64,000 nucleotides of DNA from CALBGR01 sp964499935 (lineage in GTDB: Bacteria > Patescibacteriota > Saccharimonadia > Saccharimonadales > UBA4665), in NCBI GenBank assembly GCA_964499935.1, contig CAZCMS010000001.1, positions 310,001 to 374,000 on the forward strand, in the 5' to 3' direction. Numbering within the stretch: position 1 is the stretch's first letter; each line of letters starts with the position of its first letter. The notes below the pieces were generated by a model, which was not told where the DNA came from, made no database searches, and saw nothing but the letters and a program-made list of their open reading frames with translations. This document shows, in pieces, positions 40,339-48,851 of this stretch. Made by a program: the position numbers and the translations under genes.

Positions 40339-40875
40339 ATGTCGAAAGAAGTAATCGGAATTATAGGAACAATAGGATCTGGCAAAGATGTGGCTGGTGA
40401 TTATCTCGCAGGAAAGTTAAACATTCCGTCGTTTCAAATAAGCTCACCCTTAAAGCAGATATGCATTGATAATGGAGCTGAGCCAACCAGAGAAAATTTA
40501 ATAGCTCTTGGAACAAAGCTTGCTTCTGAGTATGGTGATGGGTATCTCGCAGAGTATATTCTTGAACGCATGCCTAAGAAAGCGATCATAACTGGTATGC
40601 GACAGCTGGGGCAAATAGCTGTTTTGAAAAAATCGAGTAACCTAAAATTGATAGCCATTGACGCAGATCCAATGATAAGATTCAACAGAGTTGTAAATAA
40701 CGGAAAACTAGGCGAAGCAAATACATTCGAAGAATTTGTAGCGAAAGAGAAGGCAGAAAATAGCGCACCAAACGTTCAGCGACTTTTTGAATGCTTGGAG
40801 CTTGCCGACTGTCATGTTGTCAATAATGGAAGTCTTGAAGAATTATATATTCAGCTAGATCAGATTTTTCCCTAA
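40339..40875 (+). CDS. P-loop nucleotide/dephospho-CoA kinase-like protein
   Basis: 178 residues. Walker A near the N terminus (IIGTIGSGKDVAGDYLAGKL), a helical lid and IAIDADPMIRFNRVVNNGK, which resembles the nucleoside-binding part of deoxynucleoside monophosphate kinases and AAA_17 proteins. Substrate unknown. TATAGT lies about 10 nt before the ATG, indicating leaderless expression. Confidence 0.75.
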   Translation: MSKEVIGIIGTIGSGKDVAGDYLAGKLNIPSFQISSPLKQICIDNGAEPTRENLIALGTKLASEYGDGYLAEYILERMPKKAIITGMRQLGQIAVLKKSSNLKLIAIDADPMIRFNRVVNNGKLGEANTFEEFVAKEKAENSAPNVQRLFECLELADCHVVNNGSLEELYIQLDQIFP

Positions 40876-40925
40876 CCATGTGCCAAAGCTGATCGCTGTA
40901 AGGTGGCGAAGACTGTAGTGTATTT

Positions 40926-41105
40926 TTGGAGCAACCGCGCATTTGTGCACGGAAGTCAGGAAATAGTAAAAAGCACCGAGACGGCAGAAAAGCCTTGGTA
41001 GGTTTGATTTTTTGGGTGGATATACGCATATTCAAACCCGAGGACTATTTTATAGATGGGTGGCTTGAAGGAGTTCAAGAATACATAGCCAGGCAAGCGT
41101 CCTAA
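40926..41105 (+). CDS. Possible short or decayed gene
   Basis: A 59-codon frame from TTG 40926 gives a basic start (KSGNSKKHRDGRKA) and a protein-like end (RIFKPEDYFIDGWLEGVQEY). An overlapping frame just upstream (VAKTVVYFWSNRAFVHGSQE) also looks coding, so this may be a frameshifted gene. The DNA also forms a strong hairpin (CCTTG..GGTTTGA with TCAAACC..CGAGG, about 40995-41045). Rest of the 327-bp gap: nothing. Confidence 0.3.
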   Translation: MEQPRICARKSGNSKKHRDGRKALVGLIFWVDIRIFKPEDYFIDGWLEGVQEYIARQAS

Positions 41106-41202
41106 TTGTTTGGTAGTCTTAGATCGATAGATACTAATGAAAAGATCAATGAATGTAGCAAATATAACATGATACTGCGTCTATGTTTGTTACGATGTAG
41201 GC

Positions 41203-41808
41203 ATGAGAAAAATAGTCGTACTAACATTTATTAGCTTGGATGGCGTGATGCAAGCGCCCGGTGGACCAAAAGAAGATACTTCGGGTGGATTTAAATATGG
41301 TGGCTGGACAGTTCCGTATTGGGACGAGTTTTCAGGCAAAATAATGGGTGAGCAGATGAGTATGCCATTTGATTTGTTGCTTGGCAGAAAGACCTACGAT
41401 ATATTTGCGTCGTATTGGCCAAAGCAGGATCCGTCGGGTGAGGTTGCGGGTCCGTTTAATGCAGCTACAAAGTATGTTGTTTCGAGCACGCAACCAATAT
41501 TGACCTGGGAAAACTCCACGCTTATTGACGGGGATGTAGTGCAAAAACTAAAAGAGCTAAAGCAGCAAGATGGGCCGATACTGCAGGTACATGGAAGCGG
41601 AAATCTCATACAGACGTTGCTTAAATATGATTTGGTGGACGAACTATGGCTCAAAATATTCCCCGTAACACTTGGTAAGGGGAAGCGCCTTTTTGCCGAA
41701 GGGGCAATACCAGCTGCTTTTGAACTAACAGAATCCAAAACTTCACCAAAGGGTGTTATTTTCGCTAAGTACAAAAGTGCGGGCGAGGTCAAAACTGGTT
41801 CATTTTGA
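41203..41808 (+). CDS. Dihydrofolate reductase-like (RibD C-terminal) protein
   Basis: 201 residues. The family opening MRKIVVLTFISLDGVMQAPG and FDLLLGRKTYDIFASYWP, then LQVHGSGNLIQTLLKYDLVD and KIFPVTLGKGKRLFAEG match the RibD_C/DHFR-like fold that binds NADPH. Many such proteins are annotated only as dihydrofolate reductase family and their substrate is unknown. TACGAT precedes the ATG by about 10 nt. Confidence 0.85.
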   Translation: MRKIVVLTFISLDGVMQAPGGPKEDTSGGFKYGGWTVPYWDEFSGKIMGEQMSMPFDLLLGRKTYDIFASYWPKQDPSGEVAGPFNAATKYVVSSTQPILTWENSTLIDGDVVQKLKELKQQDGPILQVHGSGNLIQTLLKYDLVDELWLKIFPVTLGKGKRLFAEGAIPAAFELTESKTSPKGVIFAKYKSAGEVKTGSF

Positions 41809-41973
41809 TGTTTCGCCACTTGTTGTATAATTTTTCCTAAGGCGATACTTCAAGCTAGCTGACGACACCCATATGATCGTCAGGCAAACTAGTGAGGCCA
41901 AAATGTAATTCATATGGCTTTCATACGCAGGTCGAGCTATTGAAAGGTCAATAATCAATTACGGAGTTACAAA

Positions 41974-42132
41974 ATGTCAAAAGACAATAAAGTAAAAAAC
42001 GATAGTTCCGACTACGACTATATGAAAAACTGGCGCTCATGGGGTAGCTGGTTTAGTTGGGGTTCTCCAGTGGGGCTAGGTATTTTTCTTATCCTAACAG
42101 CTGGTGCAGTTTGGATCTTGGCTAGTATCTAG
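41974..42132 (+). CDS. 52-residue single-TM protein
   Basis: Begins MSKDNKVKNDSSDYDYMKNW, followed by an aromatic RSWGSWFSWGSP stretch and one TM segment (GLGIFLILTAGAVWILASI). GGAG stands 7 nt before the ATG. A strong terminator closes the gene. Family unknown. Confidence 0.6.
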   Translation: MSKDNKVKNDSSDYDYMKNWRSWGSWFSWGSPVGLGIFLILTAGAVWILASI

Positions 42133-42150
42133 CATAAGCCAGACCAAAAT

Positions 42151-42179
42151 AAAGAGAGGGCGCGATATGCCCTCTCTTT
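42151..42179. terminator. Convergent bidirectional terminator
   Basis: Perfect 11-bp stem AAAGAGAGGGC / GCCCTCTCTTT between the 52-residue gene and the SMR gene. Confidence 0.85.
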
Positions 42180-42191
42180 ATCATTAGGATT

Positions 42192-42512
42192 TTAGTTGTG
42201 TAAAAGCTTTACGCCGATAATGCTTGCGACAATAATAAGGAGCAGAATTATTTTTAATAACGAAATTGACTCGTCGCCAGTAAACATTGCGTAACTTACG
42301 GTAAGGGTTGCGCCGATACCTACCCAGATTGCGTACGAAGTTCCAGTTGGCAGACTCCGCATTGCATAAGCAAGACCAGCCATGCTGGCAATAAGCGCTG
42401 CAACAAAGATAATTGTGGGCTTTAGGTTTGTGAAACCATCAGATTTTCCTAATGCAGTCGCCCACACCGCCTCAAACACCCCTGATATCACTAAGATTAT
42501 CCATGCTAACAT
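42192..42512 (-). CDS. gdx: SMR-family guanidinium exporter (Gdx/SugE type)
   Basis: 106 residues, four TM helices. The SMR glutamate lies in ISGVFEAVWATALGKSDGF, the form typical of the Gdx/SugE subgroup (WAxxLKxS), and the GTSYAIWVGIGA turn is in helix 3. Gdx proteins export guanidinium in exchange for protons and work as dual-topology dimers. The guanidine-III riboswitch directly upstream confirms the subgroup. GGAGGA precedes the ATG. Confidence 0.9.
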   Translation of the reverse strand: MLAWIILVISGVFEAVWATALGKSDGFTNLKPTIIFVAALIASMAGLAYAMRSLPTGTSYAIWVGIGATLTVSYAMFTGDESISLLKIILLLIIVASIIGVKLLHN

Positions 42513-42534
42513 ACCATCCTCCTTCGTACTTAAT

Positions 42535-42575
42535 GTGCCGTCTTTTCCTACCTGGTACAGCAGCCATCGTCAGGG
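42535..42575 (-). promoter_or_regulatory. Guanidine-III (ykkC-III) riboswitch
   Basis: On the minus strand the 41-nt sequence holds CCCTGACGATGG, then CTGTACCAGGTAGG and AAAAGACGGCAC. This matches the conserved ykkC-III pattern (CCGGACGAGG...GUACCCGGUCAGGACAAGACGGCGC) in order and spacing, forming the H-type pseudoknot. It ends about 22 nt before the gdx ATG, close to the GGAGGA site, so guanidinium probably opens translation. TATAAT at 42605-42600 with TTATAA 17 bp upstream is the promoter. Confidence 0.88.
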
Positions 42576-42666
42576 AACAGTAGCATGTTCTTGGTTCTTA
42601 TTATATCAACGAGTCGAGCTATTTATAAATACAATAGTGACTCTTGCGTTGTATACTGTGAAGCAT

Positions 42667-43164
42667 ATGAATACACTCCAACTTATTACTACGACAGCTC
42701 CTGATGGTGATTTCCACATTATTATCGACGAGAAAGGCGTAGCTCGCGCATCGGGGTTTGGTGAAGTTGATATTCTGGCACGGCGATTGCCGGAGGAACT
42801 TCAGGGAATTGCCATCTCGCCTACTAAAGATCATCCGTACGAAGCGCATGTACGTGCATATTATCAGGGTGATAAAAATGCTCTTGATGCTATTCCTCGA
42901 AATCAAGATGGTAGTGATTTTCAAAGAAAAGTTTGGCAAGCAATCAGCCAAATACCGTATGGAAAAACAGTTTCTTACAAGCAGCTTGCCGATGCATCAG
43001 GAAATCCAGCAGCAATACGTGCAGCCGGAACAATTTGTGGACTAAACAAGTTAATCCTATTAGTTCCATGTCATCGGGTTTTGAAGAGTGATGGGAGTAT
43101 AGGAAGTTATCTTTACGGTACGAAAATTAAAGAATCACTTTTGCGCCATGAGTACGCCCGTTAG
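42667..43164 (+). CDS. ogt: Methylated-DNA-protein-cysteine methyltransferase
   Basis: Removes methyl groups from O6-methylguanine by transferring them to its own cysteine. 165 residues from MNTLQLITTT; TATACT stands about 9 nt upstream, so a start further upstream is rejected. Active site LVPCHRVLKSDGSIGSYLYG, DNA-binding helix-turn-helix region YGKTVSYKQLADASGNPAAI, and GTICGLNK (family: RAVGxAxxxNP). An N-terminal domain of about 75 residues precedes it, as in Ogt. Confidence 0.92.
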   Translation: MNTLQLITTTAPDGDFHIIIDEKGVARASGFGEVDILARRLPEELQGIAISPTKDHPYEAHVRAYYQGDKNALDAIPRNQDGSDFQRKVWQAISQIPYGKTVSYKQLADASGNPAAIRAAGTICGLNKLILLVPCHRVLKSDGSIGSYLYGTKIKESLLRHEYAR

Positions 43165-43176
43165 GCTTTTCTGTAT

Positions 43177-43737
43177 ATGACTGAAGATCACTGCAGAATA
43201 CTAGGGTTGGTAGCAGTTGTCATTTTGCTTATAGGCTTAGTGTCTATTGTTTTACAATAGCCAAAAGATAAACACACTACGTTTAGCCAGCATATTGCGC
43301 CACGCAAGCAGTCTGTTATTTATTACATCGCACTCTTTAGCGTGGTGCTGCCACTTTTATCATTGTTCTTCTTTAGGTGGTTTATCCCAGAATTTGGTCT
43401 TTCAATATGGTTTAGTATGTTGATCATAATATCTTTGGCCACACAATATCTTTGTACATTAATTCCTGAGATCGGAGGTTGGAAAACAAGCGCCCATCGA
43501 TTTCTTGCAGGCATTTCGGCAGCAGTACTCGTGCCTGCGCTAATTCTATTTTTTTTCAGCGAGCAGATTAGTTCGATCGATGCAGTAGTAAGTGGGGTGG
43601 GACTAGTTATTATGTTGTCAATTATTGCTGTAGTTGTCGCCAAGAAAGGGTGGCCACGAAATTTCCTTGCACTTCAATCTCTATATTTTGCAGCATTTTT
43701 TGTACCAATACTGGTGGCAAGCTACCTAACGAGGTGA
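43177..43737 (+). pseudogene. DUF998-like membrane protein interrupted by an in-frame TAG
   Basis: MTEDHCRILGLVAVVILLIG and LVSIVLQ are followed by TAG (43258-43260); the same frame continues PKDKHTTFSQHIAPRKQSVI and six further hydrophobic segments to 43737. Together the two parts make one membrane protein of about 186 residues with a short start TM, as in DUF998-type proteins. The amber codon replaces a residue in the loop after TM1. The second part has a possible internal start at 43342, so a shorter product could be made. Confidence 0.6.
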
Positions 43738-43907
43738 TCGAGTTTGTTGAGCTGGTTTGAGAAGTCTTCGATTGTGCTTATCTCGTCGGAATGTATGCGC
43801 CACGATTTTTGATCGGACCGTTTGCTGTCAATGAAGTAAATGTAAAATTAGTAACAGTATATTTGTACGGGTATCGTTATACTGATTGCAAGATAAGGAG
43901 ACAGAGT

Positions 43908-44192
43908 ATGTTAGGCGCGCTGGTGTATGTAGTAGGTGGTTTTATAGAGATGTTAATTGGTTTACGATTTGTGTTGCGCTTACTGGGTGCTAACCCTGAA
44001 AGTGGGTTTGTCGACTGGGTGTACGATTGGAGTACACCGTTTGTGGCGCCATTTTCAAATATTTTTGGGCAAGACGCTACGATCACAGGGCAAGGGGTGG
44101 TAACGAATAGCGTATTTGATTGGACGGCGCTCGTGGCTTTCTTTGTCATTGGGCTATTAACCTCTCTGTTAGCTCGAGCGTTTCGTCTGTAA
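43908..44192 (+). CDS. YggT family membrane protein
   Basis: 94 residues from MLGALVYVVGGFIEMLIGLR, with AAGGAG before the ATG. Two TM segments flank the RLLGANPESGFVDWVYDWST and PFSNIF region, the YggT signature (RFxLxLxGxNPxxxFxxxxxxxTxPFxxP). YggT proteins lie near cell-division genes in many bacteria and are linked to osmotic shock and membrane protein assembly, without a settled role. Confidence 0.82.
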   Translation: MLGALVYVVGGFIEMLIGLRFVLRLLGANPESGFVDWVYDWSTPFVAPFSNIFGQDATITGQGVVTNSVFDWTALVAFFVIGLLTSLLARAFRL

Positions 44193-44256
44193 TTTCAATA
44201 GTATAAGAGAAGCTCGTTTGAACCTCTCTTTGATTGCGCTACAAATAGTCGGTCTA

Positions 44257-44627
44257 TTAGCCTACGATGTCTCGAACGATCTCGATGACTTTCTTTTCGC
44301 TTGTGTCATCTAGGTCTGTGAAAAACCACGCACATGGCATCAACTGATCGGTAGCCTCAGATTTTGGCGTAATATCTACACTTTCAGTGAAGCCAAACGT
44401 CATGTACTTTGTATCTTCGCGGAAAAGCACAGTACAGCGCTGTCTTTTGTCTTGGCATAGCCTGGCATGCCATACCACAGGCGTGGATGCAGTGTTGGCG
44501 CAGCTTCCATAATTAGTTCGTGTAATCGCTTGGCGAGTGGCTTGTTTTCCGTGGAAAACTGAGCAATTTTTGCTAGCACCTCTTCTTTCATCTCGGCACT
44601 AGACATATTTCTTCTATGAGCAGTCAT
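44257..44627 (-). pseudogene. DUF1801 (YdhG-like) protein, frameshifted
   Basis: One frame gives MKEEVLAKIAQFSTENKPLA, LIMEAAPTLHPRLWYGMPGY and AKTKDSAVLCF; the second, offset by one base, continues FREDTKYMTFGFTESVDITP and ends EKKVIEIVRDIVG. The YGMPxY block is the DUF1801 hallmark. One extra T in the TTTT run near 44436-44440 would rejoin both halves. A real frameshift or a sequencing error. Confidence 0.65.
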
Positions 44628-44745
44628 GATGACTCCCTTCTTTTTAGATTGTATGTAGTGTGGATCAGGATGAGGTACTCAACTTAATCAGTAGTGTTAA
44701 TTGTATCACGAGTATCATGGGACGAGGCTAAGGTATACTATTTGT

Positions 44746-46842
44746 ATGACCAAGAAAAAATTGCTGAGAGTCCTACTGCCAACGGTGCTGATCACAATCT
44801 GGTTTGGCGTGGCATCATTTGGTGGTCCGACATTTGGCAAGATTTCTGATGTAAGTACAAATGATCGAGTGGCATTCCTACCGTCGAGCGCAGAATCTAC
44901 GCAAGTGCAGCAATTGCAACGCAAGTACGAGAGCAACGAGGCAATTCCTGCAATTGTTTTAATCGAATCTGACAGTGCGCTTAACAAGTCAGACGCGGGT
45001 AAATACGCAGCATTGAGTAAAGAAATGGGTATGATCGAAGGAGTGCAGCAGCCTGTTATAGGCCCTATTCCATCCGAAGATTTCAAGGCGTTAGAATTTA
45101 TTGTTCCTATTGCTGCAGATAGCGAACTGAAAATTGTCGTTGAAGAGTTACGGCAGGTTGTGCAAAAAGATTTGCCGAGTGGCGTGCAGGCATATGTAAC
45201 TGGACCAGCAGGGTTGAGTGCTGATTTGTCGGAGGCGTTTGGTGGCATCGACGGGATTCTTTTGGCGGTGGCGCTCATTGCAGTGTTTATCATTTTGCTT
45301 ATTGTGTATCGATCGCTCTTGTTGCCGATCCTTGTTTTGGTCAATTCAGTATTTGCACTGTGTGCTGCGATACTCGTAGTCTATCTATTGGCGAAAAACG
45401 GGGTCATCGAGCTAAATGGACAGAGCCAGGGTATTCTCTCGATCCTCGTTATCGGTGCAGCTACGGATTATTCACTATTGTTCGTTGCTCGATATCGTGA
45501 AGCGCTCGGTACTGTCGCCTCAAAATGGGAGGCAATACGTCTCGGTATAAAAGGCTCAATAGAGCCTATTCTCGCATCAGCAGCAACGGTGATTTTGGCG
45601 CTGCTATGTCTGCTATTTTCTGACTTAAATTCAAATCAAAGCCTGGGTCCGATTGCAGCAACAGGGATTGTGTTTTCATTTTTGGCAACACTAACATTCT
45701 TGCCCGCTCTGCTGAGCGTGTTCGGTAAGGTGGCATTTTGGCCCTCAAAGATTCAGGAGCCTAAAAAAACGAAATCTGTCCACATAAAGACAGGTCGAGA
45801 AGAACTAGCTGGTGTATGGAAGAAGATAGGCAATCTCATTGCTGTGCATCCTCGAAGAGTCTGGGTAGTGATTATTGTGCTACTTGGTATCAGTTCGCTT
45901 GGGTTATTGCAACTAAAGGCTAATGGTGTACCACAAACTGATTTGGTACTCACGGAGTCTAGCGCTGTCGATGGTCAAAAAGCAATTGAGCGTCATTATG
46001 ATGCGGGCTCAGGTGCGCCAGTGCTTGTTTCCGTGCCGAAAAAATCCCTTGAACCAGCGTTTAAGGTACTGGAAGCCGACAAAAATATCAGCGAGGTGGT
46101 GGCATACGGCGAGCAGGGTCGTACTGACAATATCAGCGATGCAAAAACCGCAGATAGTAGAGTGCTTTTGAGTGCTACGCTTACAATAGATCCGTACTCA
46201 GAAAAAGCTGAAGAAGCAATCAAGTCGATTCGTAGAACGCTTTCACGTGAGGCACCAGGAAGTTTGGTCGGTGGCACAACAGCCATAGCAGTAGATACCA
46301 ACGAAACAGCACAACGTGACTTACGGATAATTGTACCACTGGTGCTTCTTGTGATTTACATTGTGTTAGCAATTTTGCTCCGAGCGTTGCTAGCACCATT
46401 ACTACTCATACTCACGGTAGTATTGAGTTTTGCGGCAACACTAGGGGTTTCTGCTCTTGTATTTAACTATGTGTTTGGCTTCTCTGGCGCTGACGCAACA
46501 GTGCCTTTATTCGGTTTTGTGTTTTTGGTAGCTTTGGGTATCGACTATAATATTTTTCTCATTACTCGGACAAGAGAAGAGGCACTCAAATATGGCACGC
46601 GACCTGCGATTTTCCATAGCCTCGGCAAGACGGGCGGGGTCATTACCTCTGCGGGTATAGTGTTGGCTACAACATTTGCAGCACTCGGGGTCATCCCGAT
46701 ACTGTTTCTGGTGCAACTAGCATTTATTGTCGCGTTTGGAGTGCTGCTCGATGCTTTGGTCGTCAGGACGTTGTTGGTGCCGGCATTATTTAGCCAAATA
46801 GGCTCCAGGGTGTGGTGGCCATCTAAGAAAATCACTAAATAA
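44746..46842 (+). CDS. MMPL/RND-type membrane transporter
   Basis: 698 residues from MTKKKLLRVLLPTVLITIWF; TATACT lies 9 nt upstream, so longer starts are rejected. Two halves, each with a large external loop (about 30-160 and 395-510) followed by a five-TM bundle, as in MMPL proteins. GAATDYSLLFVARYREAL and VALGIDYNIFLITRTREEAL are the repeated helix-4 signatures with the proton-relay Asp-Tyr. These proteins export lipids or other compounds using the proton gradient. Substrate unknown; it could relate to the actinobacterial host surface. Confidence 0.9.
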   Translation: MTKKKLLRVLLPTVLITIWFGVASFGGPTFGKISDVSTNDRVAFLPSSAESTQVQQLQRKYESNEAIPAIVLIESDSALNKSDAGKYAALSKEMGMIEGVQQPVIGPIPSEDFKALEFIVPIAADSELKIVVEELRQVVQKDLPSGVQAYVTGPAGLSADLSEAFGGIDGILLAVALIAVFIILLIVYRSLLLPILVLVNSVFALCAAILVVYLLAKNGVIELNGQSQGILSILVIGAATDYSLLFVARYREALGTVASKWEAIRLGIKGSIEPILASAATVILALLCLLFSDLNSNQSLGPIAATGIVFSFLATLTFLPALLSVFGKVAFWPSKIQEPKKTKSVHIKTGREELAGVWKKIGNLIAVHPRRVWVVIIVLLGISSLGLLQLKANGVPQTDLVLTESSAVDGQKAIERHYDAGSGAPVLVSVPKKSLEPAFKVLEADKNISEVVAYGEQGRTDNISDAKTADSRVLLSATLTIDPYSEKAEEAIKSIRRTLSREAPGSLVGGTTAIAVDTNETAQRDLRIIVPLVLLVIYIVLAILLRALLAPLLLILTVVLSFAATLGVSALVFNYVFGFSGADATVPLFGFVFLVALGIDYNIFLITRTREEALKYGTRPAIFHSLGKTGGVITSAGIVLATTFAALGVIPILFLVQLAFIVAFGVLLDALVVRTLLVPALFSQIGSRVWWPSKKITK

Positions 46843-46907
46843 AAATAGACTTGCATTAAAGATTAAACATTGATTATTCATCAATATAATGTTAAAATAA
46901 TATAATT

Positions 46908-47537
46908 ATGAGAACACAATTTGATGGAATAGTGGTGCATGGTTCCGGATTGACGCCAGATTTGGAACTAAATGTAAAAGGCGCACAGCGCATGGACACT
47001 GGGATTGCATTATGGAATCAAGGTGTTGCGGAACATATGGCGGTTTCTGGCGGGTATTCGTTTATGCTCGACACTCCACCTGCGATAACAGAATCAGTTG
47101 CCATGACACAATACGGCGTTGATCACGGGGTGCCAAGAGACGCGATTTACCCTGAGCACAAATCACTCGACACCATTGGCAATGCCTTATTTACAAAGAC
47201 GGACATAGTATTGCCTAATGATTGGGAAAGTCTTATGGTGGTTACGTCGGAATCGCATTTGCCTCGAACATTGAATATCTTTCGCCACGTGCTCGGCTCT
47301 GACTTTGAAGTTGAAGGCACACCAGCTCCAGAACACGTAACGGCGAGAGAGCGTATATATGAAGTAGTAGGTTTATTAATGATGAAAGAAATACTGCGCG
47401 GTACAAAACCTGGAGATCACGAAGCAATTCAGGAGCGCCTATTTGACTTGGTGCCTGGGTATGCAGACGGAACAAAGAAGCGTCTCGCCATACAAAGTAT
47501 GTTGGGGCTTTTAAGGCCTCGCACAATCAGAGGCTAG
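46908..47537 (+). CDS. DUF218 (YdcF/ElyC-like) protein
   Basis: 209 residues, no signal peptide. DGIVVHGSGLTPDLELNVKG, MAVSGGYSF, ESVAMTQYGVDHGVPRDAIY, KSLDTIGNALFTK and VTSESHLPRTLNIFR match the DUF218 blocks (SGG, E-x2-M, S-x-DT-x2-NA, S-x2-HxxR). Members act on envelope metabolites or bind SAM; the role is open. A TAAAATAAT stretch about 10 nt before the ATG can serve as -10. Confidence 0.8.
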   Translation: MRTQFDGIVVHGSGLTPDLELNVKGAQRMDTGIALWNQGVAEHMAVSGGYSFMLDTPPAITESVAMTQYGVDHGVPRDAIYPEHKSLDTIGNALFTKTDIVLPNDWESLMVVTSESHLPRTLNIFRHVLGSDFEVEGTPAPEHVTARERIYEVVGLLMMKEILRGTKPGDHEAIQERLFDLVPGYADGTKKRLAIQSMLGLLRPRTIRG

Positions 47538-47580
47538 ATCTTGTTTATCTGGGGTGGATTGTGCCTGATACTATATTCGT

Positions 47581-48198
47581 ATGAACAAAGTTGATCTCAA
47601 AAAAGGACTGGATAGCTATAAGGCAAAGCACAATCAATTCCGTATTATTGAAATGCCTGCAATGCAGTATTTGATGATTGACGGTCATGGCGACCCAAAT
47701 GCTAGTCAAGAATTTAAGGATGCAATCGTGGCTCTGTACCCAATAGCGTACAAACTCAAATTTGCGAGCAAACAAGAGCTCGAAAAAGACTATGTAGTGA
47801 TGCCACTCGAAGGCTTGTGGTGGGCTGAGGATATGTCTACATTTACAACTGCACGGGATAAGTCACAATGGAATTTTACGCTAATGATTATGCAGCCCGA
47901 CTGGATAACCGAGGATATGTTTAATCAGGCAGTGCAAAAAGTTTCCGAAAAGAACCCGCCGGTTAGTTTATCTAAAGTGCGATTCGAAACATTGGACGAA
48001 GGCACATGTGTACAGACATTATATGTTGGTTCGTTTGACGAAGAGGCAGCAGTTTTACAAAACATGCATCACGAATTCATACCTGCAAACAATCTAAAAA
48101 TGACTCAAAAACATCACGAAATTTATCTTAGTGATTTTCGTAAAGTTGCACCGAATAAATTAAGAACTATCCTCAGACAGCCTGTCGCCAGAGTGTAA
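47581..48198 (+). CDS. GyrI-like small-molecule-binding domain protein
   Basis: 205 residues. MNKVDLKKGLDSYKAKHNQF followed by IIEMPAMQYLMIDGHGDPN and later LEGLWWAE and QTLYVGSFDEE correspond to the GyrI-like fold, here in the form that stands alone without an HTH. Some members hydrolyse or sequester toxic aromatic compounds. Function inferred from fold. It is in a run of leaderless genes (TACTATATT before the ATG). Confidence 0.78.
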   Translation: MNKVDLKKGLDSYKAKHNQFRIIEMPAMQYLMIDGHGDPNASQEFKDAIVALYPIAYKLKFASKQELEKDYVVMPLEGLWWAEDMSTFTTARDKSQWNFTLMIMQPDWITEDMFNQAVQKVSEKNPPVSLSKVRFETLDEGTCVQTLYVGSFDEEAAVLQNMHHEFIPANNLKMTQKHHEIYLSDFRKVAPNKLRTILRQPVARV

Positions 48199-48286
48199 GC
48201 AGCTCCTGTCTGTAAGCTAAAATACTTTCTACATATAGCTCGTTTGCTATGATGGAAATATCAATGAAATAGTATAGAAAGGCAAC

Positions 48287-48748
48287 ATGCTTATGAAAAA
48301 GTTTCACATCTCTACTTTTATAAATGCTCCGCGGGAAAAGGTGTGGCATGCTATGCTTGATGACGCTTCGTATCGTGAGTGGTCTGGTGCTTTCCATGAA
48401 GGATCCTATTACAAAGGAAGCTGGGAAAAAGGCTCAAAGATTATGTTTTTGGGACCCGATCCAGAGACCGGGAATACCGGTGGCATGGTAAGTAGAGTGG
48501 TTGAGAATCGCCCACACGAATATGTCTCGCTTGAGCATGTAGCAATTGTCGAAAATGACGTCGAAGACAGCACAAGTGAAGAAGCTAAAAAATGGGTGCC
48601 TTCGCATGAAAATTATACGTTTGTCGAAAAAGACGGTGGCACAGAAGTGCTTGTAGATATTGATTTGCACGAAGACCATGTTGCGATGTTTGAAAAGATG
48701 TGGACAGACGCGTTAGTTCGACTCAAAACTATTGCTGAACAGGAGTAG
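48287..48748 (+). CDS. SRPBCC/AHSA1-like protein
   Basis: 153 residues. FHISTFINAPREKVWHAMLD and YREWSGAFHEGSYYKGSWEK with GTEVLVDIDLHEDHVAMFEK are typical of the START/AHSA1-like hydrophobic-pocket fold. No enzyme activity can be assigned. AGAAAGG lies before two close ATGs (48287 and 48293); either may be used. Confidence 0.8.
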   Translation: MLMKKFHISTFINAPREKVWHAMLDDASYREWSGAFHEGSYYKGSWEKGSKIMFLGPDPETGNTGGMVSRVVENRPHEYVSLEHVAIVENDVEDSTSEEAKKWVPSHENYTFVEKDGGTEVLVDIDLHEDHVAMFEKMWTDALVRLKTIAEQE

Positions 48749-48851
48749 ATAAGTTGACCAGGATGAGTCTACCTCTTTCAGGTTGATATGAAATAAAAAA
48801 TCGATGTAAAAAAAGCTATGAAATACATAGCAAGCTTGTTACTATTTTAGT

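Noticed and set aside
40995..41045. Strong hairpin as a possible structured RNA gene
   Set aside because: It lies within a protein-like frame and matches no RNA family I know; not enough support.
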